Below, in pieces: positions 52,408-61,379 of a stretch of DNA of 64,000 nt; position 1 is the stretch's first letter; every line of letters begins with the position of its first letter. A program made the translations under genes and the position numbers. A model generated the notes under the pieces. That model did not search any database. It was not told the DNA's origin and saw nothing but the letters and a program-made list of their open reading frames with translations. Source of the DNA: JBBWZH01 sp035544115 (GTDB lineage Bacteria; Actinomycetota; Actinomycetes; Mycobacteriales; CADCTP01); contig OY970235.1 of assembly GCA_963714145.1 (NCBI GenBank), forward strand, positions 4,278,001 through 4,342,000, read 5' to 3'.

Positions 52408-53405
52408 TCATCAAGCGGGCCGATCTCCTGCTGCTGGCCGCCATCGCGGTGGTGATCGTGATCGTCATCCCGTTCACCACGAGCGACTACTGGATCTTCA
52501 CGTTCGGGACCGTCGCCGCGATGGCGATCGCGGTCATCGGGCTCAACGTCGCGCTCGGCTGGGCCGGGCTGCTGAGCTTCGGCCAGCCGGTGTTCATGGC
52601 GATCGGCGGGTACGCCAGCGCGCTGCTGACCACGAAGTACGAGTGGAATCCGTGGCTGGCACTGCTGGCCGGAGCCGTGCTGGCCATGCTGACGGCCGCC
52701 GTCGTCGGCATGCCGGTGCTGCGGCTGGAGAGCCACTACTTCGCTGTCTCGACGTTCGCGATGAGCCTCATCGTGCTCAGCGTCATCAACGGCGCGCAGT
52801 CGTACACCGGCGGTTCGATCGGCATCGCGGCGATCCCACCGCTGCGGATCGGGTCCATCGACTTCAGCCAGCACGTCCCGTACTACGTGCTGACCTGGGG
52901 GCTCGTCGGCCTGGCTCTGCTGGGCACCTACGCGGTGCGGGCCTCGCGGACCGGACGCGCGTTCCGGGTACTCGCGGCCCGCCCGGACGTCGCCGCCAGC
53001 CTGGGGATGCGGGTGCGGCGGTACCGGGTGATCGCGTTCGTCATCTCGGCGCTGCTGGGCGCCGTATCCGGATCCCTGATCGTCGAGTACGCCACGTACG
53101 CCTCGCCCGACAACTTCAACGGCGACGTGGGGATCCTGGTCCTCGCGATGCTGTTCATCGGCGGCGTGCGCACGGCGTCCGGCCCGATCATCGGCGCCGG
53201 GATCGTGACGATCGTGCCGGTGGTGGCGACCCAGATCGGCCGGTACTCGGCGCTGACGTTCGAAGCGCTGCTGCTCGCGATCCTGGTGCTGTGGCCGCGC
53301 GGGCTGGGCGCCGGGCTGGCCGAGGGCATCGAGAAGGTGGTCGGCGACGCCGTCCGCAACCTCGGCAAGCCCCGCACCCCGGCCGCCCGGGAGGTTCAGC
53401 GATGA
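52404..53405 (+). CDS. LivM-like ABC permease
   Basis: The 333-residue protein has GTG 52404 overlapping the LivF-like stop. It has about nine membrane segments. It carries the LivM landmark GLNVALGWAGLLSFGQPVFM, and the cytosolic coupling loop RASRTGRAFRVLAARPDVAA with SLGMRVRRYRVIAF. The C-terminus LLLAILVLWPRGLGAG is typical. It forms the channel with the LivH-like protein. It overlaps the next ATPase gene by four bases. Confidence 0.92.
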   Translation: MIIKRADLLLLAAIAVVIVIVIPFTTSDYWIFTFGTVAAMAIAVIGLNVALGWAGLLSFGQPVFMAIGGYASALLTTKYEWNPWLALLAGAVLAMLTAAVVGMPVLRLESHYFAVSTFAMSLIVLSVINGAQSYTGGSIGIAAIPPLRIGSIDFSQHVPYYVLTWGLVGLALLGTYAVRASRTGRAFRVLAARPDVAASLGMRVRRYRVIAFVISALLGAVSGSLIVEYATYASPDNFNGDVGILVLAMLFIGGVRTASGPIIGAGIVTIVPVVATQIGRYSALTFEALLLAILVLWPRGLGAGLAEGIEKVVGDAVRNLGKPRTPAAREVQR

Positions 53406-54316
53406 GTGCTCTCGTCGTCACCTCGATCTCGAAACGCTACAGCGGCGTGCAGGCGGTGGCGGACGTGAGCCTCACCGTCTCCCCCGGCCAGGTGCACGGG
53501 CTGGTCGGTCCGAACGGGGCCGGCAAGTCGACCGCGCTCGGCGTGATCAGCGGGTTCATCCGGCCCGACGTCGGTTCGATCACGTACGGGGGCCGGGAGA
53601 TCGGTCGCCTCTCGCCGGACAACCTGGTCCGCGCCGGCGTGGTCCGGACGTTCCAGGAACCCAGCCCGATCCCGGGGCTGACCGTGCTCGAGAACGTCCT
53701 GGCCGGGCTGCACATCCAGGGCCGGGCCGGAACGCTGCAGGCGGTGGTGCGTACCCCGTGGCTGCGCCGGGAGGAGAAGGCGCTGCGGGCCCGGGCGCTC
53801 GAGCTGCTCGACTCGGTCGGCCTGAAGGGCCGCGCCGACGCCAACGCGGCGGACCTGTCCTTCGGCGAGCTGCGCTATCTCGAGGTGGTCCGCGCGCTCG
53901 GCACCGGGGCCACCATGCTGCTGCTCGACGAGCCCGCGGCCGGCATGGGCAAGGCCGAGATGGACCGGCTCGCCGCGGTCATCGACACCACCCGCGGGGA
54001 CGGCCGGGGCGTACTGCTGGTCGACCACGACATGCGTTTCATCTTCGGCCTGTGCGACGTGATCACGGTCATGGACTACGGGCGGGTCATCGCCCACGGC
54101 ACACCGCACGAGATCGAGCGCAACCAGCTCGTGCGCGACGCCTACCTCGGCGGCGACACCAACAACCTCCTCTCGGCACCGCCGGCGAAAGAACGGCAGG
54201 ACGAACCGCAGCCGGCCGGAACGCGGGGTTCGCGGGGGCTCGGCCCCCGCGGCCAACATGAAGCGACCCGGGTCCGCGCTGTCCGCGGACAGGTGTCGCC
54301 GGAAGCGGGGCTCTAG
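53402..54316 (+). CDS. LivG-like ABC transporter ATPase with repeat-derived tail
   Basis: The 304-residue protein has ATG 53402 overlapping the LivM stop (ATGA). It has Walker A GLVGPNGAGKSTALG, an LSFGELRYLEVVRAL signature region, Walker B MLLLDEPAAGMGK and switch His LLVDHDMRFIF. After residue about 260 the sequence no longer looks like LivG. It includes GTRGSRGLGPRGQ, encoded by the dispersed palindromic repeat (54225-54253), and ends EAGL. The extra 40 residues probably arose from a repeat insertion that kept the frame open to the next gene, whose GTG overlaps the TAG by one base. Confidence 0.9.
   Translation: MSALVVTSISKRYSGVQAVADVSLTVSPGQVHGLVGPNGAGKSTALGVISGFIRPDVGSITYGGREIGRLSPDNLVRAGVVRTFQEPSPIPGLTVLENVLAGLHIQGRAGTLQAVVRTPWLRREEKALRARALELLDSVGLKGRADANAADLSFGELRYLEVVRALGTGATMLLLDEPAAGMGKAEMDRLAAVIDTTRGDGRGVLLVDHDMRFIFGLCDVITVMDYGRVIAHGTPHEIERNQLVRDAYLGGDTNNLLSAPPAKERQDEPQPAGTRGSRGLGPRGQHEATRVRAVRGQVSPEAGL
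54225..54253. repeat. dispersed 29-bp palindromic repeat, copy 2, inside the livG-like gene
   Basis: The sequence differs by one base from 9514-9542. The stem is GCGGGGGC/GCCCCCGC around a CTCG-type loop. It lies within the C-terminal coding part of the ATPase gene and is read in frame. Confidence 0.75.
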
Positions 54317-55329
54317 TGCTTGCTCTCGTGATCTCCGGCATCGTGATCGGCTGCATCTACGCGCTCATCGCCGCCGGCTACATCATCGTCTACCGCACCA
54401 CCGGCATCCTCAACTTCGCCCAGGGCTCGTTCGTGATGCTCGCCGGCATGACCACGTCCTGGCTGATCCGCGTCGAGCATTGGCCGTACCCGGTCGCGGC
54501 ACTCGGCGGGTTCGTGCTCACCGTCGCCGTCGGTGCCGCGATGTGGCTGCTGCTGATGGCACCGCTGCTGGTGCGCCGGATCAGCCTCGGCATCGCGATC
54601 ATCGCGACACTGGTGATGGGGTACGCGATCAGCAACGTCGTGCTGCTGTGGCAGGGCCCGGACCCGCAGTCGCTGCCGGCGATCGAGCCGTCGTTCACCT
54701 TCACCCTCGCCGGTACCCGCGTCTCCAGCGGGAAGGTCTACGTCATCGTCGGCATGGCGCTGATCCTGCTGGCGCTGGCCCTGTTCCTGCGGTACACCCG
54801 GCTCGGCCGGGCCACCCGGGCCTGTGCCGCCAACGACGAGACGGCGCAGCTGCTGGGCATCTCACCGATCCGGGTCGGCGGGTACGCGATGTCGATCGCG
54901 GCCGGGGTCGGCGCGCTCGGTGGGCTGCTGATCGCGCCGACCCAGTTCACGGCCGCCTCCGGCGCGGTAGCGCTCGCGCTGTACGGCTTCGTGGCCGCGG
55001 TTCTCGGCGGGTTCGGCCGGCTCGCCGGCGGTGTGGTGGGCGGGATCGCGATCGGGGTGCTCCAGCAACTCGTCTCGCGCTACATCTCGACGGCGTACTC
55101 CGATGCGATCACCTTCGGCATCCTCATCCTCATCCTCGTACTGCGACCGCAGGGACTGCTCGGCGCGCCCGACCCGGGCCGGCCCCGGCGCCGCCGCGGC
55201 CAGACCAGGACGGCAGCCGAGACCGCCGGGCAGGCCACGCCGGTCCCGGCCCGGACCCCTCCGGTGGACCAGGACGTGGTCGCGCGGCCCGGGCCGACCG
55301 CTTCCGACGCCCAGGTGCTGGGCGCCTGA
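54316..55329 (+). CDS. LivH-like ABC permease
   Basis: The 337-residue protein starts at GTG 54316, which overlaps the previous TAG. About eight hydrophobic segments include the LivH landmark YRTTGILNFAQGSFVMLAGM and the coupling helix RLGRATRACAANDETAQLLG. The last 50 residues are a hydrophilic Arg/Pro/Thr tail (RPRRRRGQTRTAAETAGQ) not usual in LivH. It pairs with the LivM-like permease. Confidence 0.92.
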   Translation: MLALVISGIVIGCIYALIAAGYIIVYRTTGILNFAQGSFVMLAGMTTSWLIRVEHWPYPVAALGGFVLTVAVGAAMWLLLMAPLLVRRISLGIAIIATLVMGYAISNVVLLWQGPDPQSLPAIEPSFTFTLAGTRVSSGKVYVIVGMALILLALALFLRYTRLGRATRACAANDETAQLLGISPIRVGGYAMSIAAGVGALGGLLIAPTQFTAASGAVALALYGFVAAVLGGFGRLAGGVVGGIAIGVLQQLVSRYISTAYSDAITFGILILILVLRPQGLLGAPDPGRPRRRRGQTRTAAETAGQATPVPARTPPVDQDVVARPGPTASDAQVLGA

Positions 55330-55380
55330 GCGCTCTCCCCCGCCCCGGCACACCGGCTACAAGCACGAGAAAGGTGCGAC

Positions 55381-56328
55381 ATGCCAGTCACGTTCCCGAC
55401 CCGCGACGACCAGCCCGAGCTACCCGCCGACTGGGACGAACCCGAGGTCGACGGCCTGATCTCCGGCGCGGTCGACCTGCATGTGCACCCGTTCCCGTCG
55501 CCGTTCCCGCGCCGGATGGGCATCGTCGAGGCGACCCAGGACGCGGCCCGGGCCGGGTACCGGGCGATCATCGTGAAGTCCCATCACCACAGCATGGTTC
55601 CCGACGTGCTCGCCCTGCACGAGACCGGGCTGGGCGACCTCCCGGTCCAGGTATTCGCCGGGGTGGCGCTCAACCCGCAGATCGGCGGGCTCAACCCGTA
55701 CGCGGTCGACCTGGCCCTGAACCTCGGCGGCAAGATCGTCTGGTTCCCGACGATCTCGTCGCATGCCCACCTGCACCACGAGGAGGAGGGCGGGTCGTTC
55801 CCGAACGCCACGATCCAGCTCCGGCACGCCTACCCGATCTCGATCCTGGACGAGGCCGGCACGATCAAGCCCGAGGTCTTCGACATCCTGGAGCAGATCA
55901 AGGCGCACGACGCGATCCTCACCGGCGGCCACCTGCCCGCGGCCGAGATCGACCTGCTGATCACCGCGGCGCAGCGCATCGGGGTGCAGCGCATCCTGGT
56001 GAACCATCCGAACTTCATCATCGGCGCCAGCCCGGAGATCGTCGGCGATTGGGCCCGGAGAGGCGTCTACATCGAGCATTCGGTCGGCATGTACGACGAC
56101 TTCTGGGGCCTGCGCAAGAAGTACATGGACTTCTCGACGCTCGAGCGGTACATCGCCGCCGCCGGCGTGGACAAGACGATCCTCGTCTCCGACACCGGCC
56201 AGCAGAACAACGTACGGCCGGTCGACGTCATCAAGATCGCGATCAAGCAACTGCGGGACCGCGACTACGCCGAGAACTCGATCCGCTCGATGGTCGGCGG
56301 CAACGCCGGCGAGTTGCTGCTCGGCTGA
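55381..56328 (+). CDS. DUF6282-family amidohydrolase-like protein
   Basis: The 315-residue protein starts at ATG 55381 with GAAAGG upstream. It has metal-site motif AVDLHVHPFPSPF, a second His group KSHHHSMVPD, a central HAHLHHEEEG, a late VNHPNF and Asp in LVSDTGQQNN. This matches a TIM-barrel amidohydrolase of the DUF6282/PHP-like kind. No member of DUF6282 known to me has an established substrate. The setting between the importer permeases and the binding protein suggests it hydrolyses an amide, lactone or ring in the imported compound. Confidence 0.78.
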   Translation: MPVTFPTRDDQPELPADWDEPEVDGLISGAVDLHVHPFPSPFPRRMGIVEATQDAARAGYRAIIVKSHHHSMVPDVLALHETGLGDLPVQVFAGVALNPQIGGLNPYAVDLALNLGGKIVWFPTISSHAHLHHEEEGGSFPNATIQLRHAYPISILDEAGTIKPEVFDILEQIKAHDAILTGGHLPAAEIDLLITAAQRIGVQRILVNHPNFIIGASPEIVGDWARRGVYIEHSVGMYDDFWGLRKKYMDFSTLERYIAAAGVDKTILVSDTGQQNNVRPVDVIKIAIKQLRDRDYAENSIRSMVGGNAGELLLG

Positions 56329-56389
56329 GCCGCGACCGATCGCCACCCACCCATGCACCAGGTGACTCAAGGATCTTCAGGGGGAAGAC

Positions 56390-57547
56390 GTGACAAACAG
56401 ATCGTCTCTCGCGGGCGCGGCGGCGGCCTCAATCCTCGCTGTGGCGCTCAGCGCGTGCGGCTCGTCAGGATCATCCGGCTCGTCCGGGCCCATCCGCATC
56501 GGGCAGGAGGTCTGCCAGACCGGCTACCTGGCCGCCTCCGACGGCCATCTGGTGCAGGGCGCCAAGCTCGCGGTCAAGCTGCTCAACGACAAGGGCGGCG
56601 TCCTCGGCCGCAAGCTCGAACTGGTCACGAAGGACACCCAGTGCGTCGCGTCCAACGAGATCCAGCTGGCGCACTCGCTGATCAGCCAGTCGCACGTCAA
56701 CGCGATCATCGGGGGTTACCAGTCGGCGGCCATCACCGGGCTGGTGCCGGTGGTCCAGAGCGCGAAGATCCCGCTCATCGGCGCCGGAACGCTGCCGCTG
56801 GAATCGCCGTGGGGCATCACGACCTTCCCGTCGAACAGCTACGTGCCGCAGGCGTTCATCGACTACATCGTCAAGAAGAACAGCGTGAAGTCGCTGGGCA
56901 ACATCGCCGGTGACACGCCGTTCGGTCAGGCGCTGCAGGCTCTGGTCGGCACCCAGGCGAAGGACGCGAACCTCAGCACCAAGGACGTCCGGATCGCGAA
57001 TACCGCGACGACCACGACGCCGGTGCTGCAGCAGATGTCCGGGACCGAGGCGATCTTCTCGAACACATCCGGCCCGATCAACATCATCTTCGCCAAGGAC
57101 GCGTCGAACCTGGGGCTGAAGCAGCCGCTGATCTTCCAGGATTCGCTGACCACCTGCTCCCAGGCCGGGGCGGCCTACCCCGAGGTCTACTGCGTGGTGG
57201 CGCAGCCGGCGGCGTACCCGAACATCAGCGATCCGCAGGTCAAGGCGAACGAGCAGGCGCTCTGGGACCTGTTCAAGGCCGATGGCGGGCAGCTGACCAA
57301 CTTCCCCGCGGTCACCGCCGGCGCCGACCAGGTCAACCTGATCGCCAACGCGATCAAGGCGGCCAACAGCACCGACGGCAAGGCCGTGAACACGGCGCTG
57401 TCCAGCGGCTCGTACACCGGCGCGCAGGGCGTCTACAAGTTCACGCCCGGCAAGACCTTCGGGGTCACGGTGAACCCGTACGTCCTGCTCAAGACGTCCG
57501 GCGGCGAGCCGACCGTGGTCGCGACGCCCGCGGCCGCGGGGAGCTGA
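56390..57547 (+). CDS. substrate-binding lipoprotein of the Liv-type importer
   Basis: The 385-residue protein starts at GTG 56390 behind GGGGGAAG. The lipoprotein signal SILAVALSAC (lipobox LSAC) is followed by a Ser/Gly linker. The mature part is a periplasmic-binding type I fold (Peripla_BP_6): IRIGQEVCQTGYLA, GGYQSAAITGLVPVVQSAKI, LGNIAGDTPFGQAL. It is anchored outside the membrane and delivers ligand to the permeases encoded upstream. Ligand cannot be deduced; this family binds amino acids, amides, aromatic acids and short-chain acids. Confidence 0.9.
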   Translation: MTNRSSLAGAAAASILAVALSACGSSGSSGSSGPIRIGQEVCQTGYLAASDGHLVQGAKLAVKLLNDKGGVLGRKLELVTKDTQCVASNEIQLAHSLISQSHVNAIIGGYQSAAITGLVPVVQSAKIPLIGAGTLPLESPWGITTFPSNSYVPQAFIDYIVKKNSVKSLGNIAGDTPFGQALQALVGTQAKDANLSTKDVRIANTATTTTPVLQQMSGTEAIFSNTSGPINIIFAKDASNLGLKQPLIFQDSLTTCSQAGAAYPEVYCVVAQPAAYPNISDPQVKANEQALWDLFKADGGQLTNFPAVTAGADQVNLIANAIKAANSTDGKAVNTALSSGSYTGAQGVYKFTPGKTFGVTVNPYVLLKTSGGEPTVVATPAAAGS

Positions 57548-57551
57548 GCGC

Positions 57552-58313
57552 ATGATCTGGCTCAAGGACCTGATCGGCCGCGGCGACGGCAGGGTGCCGA
57601 TCGGCACCTTCATGAAGATCCCGTCGGTCGAGTCGGTCGAGATCGTCAAGCTGGCCGGGTTCGACTTCATCATCGTGGACTTCGAGCACGCGCCGCTGAC
57701 GCTCGCGGATCTGAACCACATGATCGTGGTGGCCCGCGCGCTGGAGCTGCCGCCGCTGGTGCGCGTCCCGGACCACGGCTACGGGGACGTGCAGCGGGTC
57801 CTGGACGCGGGCGCGGCCGGGCTGCTCTTCCCGCACGTCTCGGACGCCGCGCAGTGCGCGGCGGTGGTGCGGCAGGCCTCGCATCCGCCGCACGGGACCC
57901 GCGGCGCCGGGGGCGGGATGCGCGCCGGCGACTGGGGGATGAAGGGCGGCTCGGGCGACTACGTCCGGGACGGCGCCAGCAAGGTCATGCGGATCCCGAT
58001 GATCGAGGAGAAGGAGGCCGTCGACAACGCCGACGGCATCCTGTCGGTCGACGGGGTCGACGGGGTCTTCATCGGCCCGGGTGACCTGTCCATGACGATG
58101 GGCCTGCGGCCCGGCGATCCGGCGGTCCAGGACGCGATCGAGCAGACGTTCAAGAAGGCGAAGGAGCATGGCATCCCGGTGGCGACCGTCGCCGGCGACG
58201 CGGCCGGCGGGCGGGCCCTCATCGAGCGCGGCTTCGACTTCGTCGTCGTCAGCAACGACACCGGGATGCTGGGCCGGGCCGCGACCGCAATCGTCGAGGA
58301 GATCCGAGGGTGA
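57552..58313 (+). CDS. HpcH/HpaI aldolase-family enzyme
   Basis: The 253-residue protein starts at ATG 57552, four bases after the binding-protein stop. TIM-barrel motifs are present: GTFMKIPSVESVEIVKLAGF, FIIVDFEHAPLT, LVRVPDHGYGDVQRVLDAGA, GLLFPHVSD (divalent-metal region), and VFIGPGDLSMTMG. Length is normal for class II 2-keto-3-deoxy acid aldolases (250-270). Such enzymes split 4-hydroxy-2-keto acids to pyruvate and an aldehyde. Here it would cleave an intermediate made by earlier genes. Confidence 0.88.
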   Translation: MIWLKDLIGRGDGRVPIGTFMKIPSVESVEIVKLAGFDFIIVDFEHAPLTLADLNHMIVVARALELPPLVRVPDHGYGDVQRVLDAGAAGLLFPHVSDAAQCAAVVRQASHPPHGTRGAGGGMRAGDWGMKGGSGDYVRDGASKVMRIPMIEEKEAVDNADGILSVDGVDGVFIGPGDLSMTMGLRPGDPAVQDAIEQTFKKAKEHGIPVATVAGDAAGGRALIERGFDFVVVSNDTGMLGRAATAIVEEIRG

Positions 58314-58355
58314 GCGCAGGGAGGCCGCGGCGGCGCGAGCGAACCAGGAGACACA

Positions 58356-59513
58356 GTGAGCGTGCGCGGTAGGGCTCAGATCGCGGGTGCTTACGAACAC
58401 CCCGAGCGGAAGATCCCCGGCAAGTCGGTGGCACAGGTACACGCCGAGGTGGCGCTGGGCGCGCTCGCCGACGCCGGGCTGTCGATGGGCGACGTCGACG
58501 GCTACTTCTGTGCCGGCGACGCCCCCGGTTTCGGCCCGCTGTCCATGGCCGAGTACCTGGGGCTGGACAACCTGAGCTACCTCGACTCGACCGAGACCGG
58601 TGGTTCGTCCTATGTCATCCACGTGGGCCACGCGGCCGCGGCGATCGCCGCGGGCAAGTGCCGGGTCGCGCTGATCACCCTGGCCGGCCTGCCGCGCACG
58701 CAGGGGCTGGACCGCGGCCGGGGCGGCAGTCCGGAGAGCGGGTTCGAGAGCCCGTTCGGGCCGACCACCGTCTCGATGTACGCCCTGGCCGCCCGCCGGC
58801 ACATGTACGAGTACGGCACGACCAGCGCGCAGCTGGCCGAGATCAAGGTCGCGGCCTCGCACCACGCTTCGTTCAACCCGAACGCGCTGCTGCCCCGCGA
58901 GGTGACCGTCGCCGAGGTGCTCGACTCGCCGATGATCAGCGATCCGCTGCGCCGCCTGGACTGCTGCGTGATCACCGACGGCGGCGGGGCGCTGGTCGTC
59001 GTCGCGCCGGAGGTGGCCAGGGACCTGCCGCGCCGGACGGTCACGGTTCTCGGCCACGGTGAGGCGCCCAAGCACGCCATGAACGGCCACGTCGACCTGA
59101 CCTTCACCGGCGCGAAGTGGTCTGGACCGCGGGCCTTCGAGGAGGCCGGCGTGACGGTCGCCGACATCGACTACGCCTCGATCTACGACTCGTTCACCAT
59201 CACCGTGCTCGAGACCATCGAGGATCTCGGCTTCTGCAAGAAGGGGGACGGCGGCCATTTCGTGTCCGACGGCGCGTTGTGGGCACCGGGTGGCGCGCTG
59301 CCGTTCAACACCGACGGCGGCGGCCTGTGCAACAACCATCCCTCGTCCCGGGGCGGCATGACGAAGGTGATCGAGGCGGTGCGCCAGCTGCGCGGCGAGG
59401 CGCACCCACAGGTGCAGGTCCCCGACTGTGAGATCGCGCTGGCCCACGGCACCGGCGGCTCGCTGGCCACCCGGATGGGCAGCGCCACGCTGATCCTAGG
59501 CAGGGAGGACTGA
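58356..59513 (+). CDS. thiolase-fold protein (SCP-x-like) without nucleophile Cys
   Basis: The 385-residue protein starts at GTG 58356 behind CAGGAG. Thiolase halves are visible: ADAGLSMGDVDGYFCAGDAP, TGGSSYVIHVGHAAAAIAAG, then DYASIYDSFTITVLETIEDL and NNHPSSRGGM. In true thiolases the nucleophile is a Cys near GGSS; here it is Ser, and the C-terminal Cys-Gly motif is absent (AHGTGGSLATRMGSAT). Such SCP-x relatives usually pair with a DUF35 protein and act on CoA substrates, sometimes as aldolases (for example Ltp2 with a DUF35 partner). The next gene encodes that partner, sharing TGATG. Confidence 0.85.
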   Translation: MSVRGRAQIAGAYEHPERKIPGKSVAQVHAEVALGALADAGLSMGDVDGYFCAGDAPGFGPLSMAEYLGLDNLSYLDSTETGGSSYVIHVGHAAAAIAAGKCRVALITLAGLPRTQGLDRGRGGSPESGFESPFGPTTVSMYALAARRHMYEYGTTSAQLAEIKVAASHHASFNPNALLPREVTVAEVLDSPMISDPLRRLDCCVITDGGGALVVVAPEVARDLPRRTVTVLGHGEAPKHAMNGHVDLTFTGAKWSGPRAFEEAGVTVADIDYASIYDSFTITVLETIEDLGFCKKGDGGHFVSDGALWAPGGALPFNTDGGGLCNNHPSSRGGMTKVIEAVRQLRGEAHPQVQVPDCEIALAHGTGGSLATRMGSATLILGRED

Positions 59514-59920
59514 TGGCTGATCTACCGGCGCCGGCACCGGCGGTCAATCCGGAGACCAAGCCGTTCTGGGATGCCACGACCGAGGGGCGGCTGGTGCTGC
59601 GGCGCTGCACCGGCTGCCAGGGCGTCATCTGGTACCCGCGGGCGATCTGTCCGGACTGCTGGAGCACCGGCACCGAGTGGTTCGACGCGTCCGGCCGTGG
59701 CACCGTCTACTCCTACACCGTCAACCACAAGGGCGAGGGTCCCTACCGCGACGCCGGCCCGTACGTGCTCGCGTACGTCGAGCTGGACGAGGGCCCGCGG
59801 ATCATGACCAACATCCTGACCGACGACTTCGCCGCGGTGGAGATCGGCCGCGGGGTCGAGGTCGCGTTCAGCCCGACCACCGACGGCGCGGCCGCCCTGC
59901 CCCGCTTCCGGCTGCGGTGA
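59513..59920 (+). CDS. DUF35 OB-fold / Zn-ribbon partner protein
   Basis: The 135-residue protein starts at ATG 59513 within TGATG of the previous stop. Residues about 25-60 form a rubredoxin-like Zn ribbon with C-x2-C (CTGCQG) and C-x2-C (CPDCWS). The OB fold (about 60-130) contains GTVYSYTVNHKGEGPY and GPYVLAYVELDEG. Such proteins bind CoA esters and form complexes with thiolase-like partners. The tight coupling supports a complex with the product of the gene at 58356. Confidence 0.9.
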   Translation: MADLPAPAPAVNPETKPFWDATTEGRLVLRRCTGCQGVIWYPRAICPDCWSTGTEWFDASGRGTVYSYTVNHKGEGPYRDAGPYVLAYVELDEGPRIMTNILTDDFAAVEIGRGVEVAFSPTTDGAAALPRFRLR

Positions 59921-59926
59921 CCGCCG

Positions 59927-61339
59927 ATGGACAAGGTGGTCGGCAGCGCGGCTGACGCGGTCGCCGGGATGACGGACGGCGACGTGCTCGGGATATCCGG
60001 CTTCGGGGTGAGCCACGGCTTCCCGACCGAGCTCATCGCCGCGGGCGCCGGCCTCGGCCTGCGCGACCTGACGATCGTCTGCAACTCGCTCGGCAGCACC
60101 GACGCGCACCCGCTGCTCTTCGCCCAACGGGGCCAGGCCCGCAAGCTGATCGCCGCGTTCTCGGCCCGGGCCGGCCGGACCGTGCAGTCGGCCGCGTCGG
60201 CAAGCTCGGTCGAGCTCGAGGTCGAGCTGGTGCCGCAGGGGATCCTGGTCGAGCGGCTGCGTGCCGCCGGGGCCGGGATGGGGCCGTTCTACAGCCCGGT
60301 CGGCGCCGACACCGAACTGGCACACGGCAAGGAACGGCGCCGGTTCGGCAGCGACAACCAGCCCGGCCGGGACAACCCACACAGCCCGGACAACCAGCTC
60401 AGCCGGGACTTCGTGCTGGAGTACCCGCTGCACCTGGACGTCGCCTTCATCTACGCGGCGGTGGCCGACCGATCGGGCAACCTCGGTTTCCGCGGCACCA
60501 GCGAGAACTTCGGACCCAGCTTCGCGAAGGGCGCCAAGCTGGTGATCGCCCAGGTCGACGAGATCGTCGAGACCGGCGAGATCTCGCTGGAGGACATCGA
60601 CCTGCCCGGGATCTTCGTGGATCGGGTCGTGCGCAGCCGCAGCCCGCGGATCCCGACCTGGTCACCGGCGCGCGGCCAGGACCGGCGCCGGTACGGCGAA
60701 CGGTTCGGCCTGACGCCGGGTGAGATGGGCGCCCGGATCGCGGCCCTGCTGCCCCGGTCCGGCTACGTGAACCTGGGCGTCGGGCTGCCGACCCAGGTCT
60801 CGGATCACCTGCAGGGCCGGGACATCACGCTGCACGGCGAGAACGGCGTGCTGGGTTACACCGACCGCCTCAGCGCCGAGGCGGCCGACCCGGACGCGTT
60901 CAACGCCGGCGGCGAGCCGGTCCGGCTGAGCCCCGGCGCGTCCGTGTTCGACAGTGTCGAGGCCTTCGAGATGGCCCGCGGCGGGCACCTGTCCGCGGTC
61001 GTCCTGGGCGCGTTCGAGGTCGACTCGACCGGGTCCTTCGCCAACTGGACGACGCCCGAGATGGGTGGCGGCGCGCTCGGCGGCGCGATGGACCTGCTGG
61101 TGAACCCCGGAAAACTGATCATCGCGATGCGGCACACGGAACGCTCCGGCCGGCCCAAGGTGGTCACCGCCGTCCACTACCCGGTCACCGGGACCAACTG
61201 CGTCGACCTCGTCGTGACCGACATCGCCGTCATCGAGCGGGACGCCGGCGGCCTGGTCCTCCGCGAGACCGCGGCCGGCTTCACCGTCGACGACGTCGTC
61301 GCCCGCACCGAAGCCCGGCTGCGCGTCGACCTGTGGTGA
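59927..61339 (+). CDS. class I CoA-transferase, fused alpha and beta subunits
   Basis: The 470-residue protein starts at ATG 59927. The alpha-type half (about 1-240) has GDVLGISGFGVSHGFPTELI and GNLGFRGTSENFGPSFAKGA. The beta-type half (about 260-470) has GYVNLGVGLPTQVSDHL and the catalytic Glu in HGENGVLGY. The fused order resembles SCOT and acetate/acetoacetate CoA-transferases. It should move CoA from succinyl- or acetyl-CoA to the cluster's acid, or recover acetoacetate made by the BKACE enzyme. An Asn/Arg/Pro-rich insert (about residues 145-160) is unusual. Confidence 0.88.
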   Translation: MDKVVGSAADAVAGMTDGDVLGISGFGVSHGFPTELIAAGAGLGLRDLTIVCNSLGSTDAHPLLFAQRGQARKLIAAFSARAGRTVQSAASASSVELEVELVPQGILVERLRAAGAGMGPFYSPVGADTELAHGKERRRFGSDNQPGRDNPHSPDNQLSRDFVLEYPLHLDVAFIYAAVADRSGNLGFRGTSENFGPSFAKGAKLVIAQVDEIVETGEISLEDIDLPGIFVDRVVRSRSPRIPTWSPARGQDRRRYGERFGLTPGEMGARIAALLPRSGYVNLGVGLPTQVSDHLQGRDITLHGENGVLGYTDRLSAEAADPDAFNAGGEPVRLSPGASVFDSVEAFEMARGGHLSAVVLGAFEVDSTGSFANWTTPEMGGGALGGAMDLLVNPGKLIIAMRHTERSGRPKVVTAVHYPVTGTNCVDLVVTDIAVIERDAGGLVLRETAAGFTVDDVVARTEARLRVDLW

Positions 61340-61379
61340 CTCCCCCGGTCGTCGACCCGATCCGATCGGAGGCAGGGCG

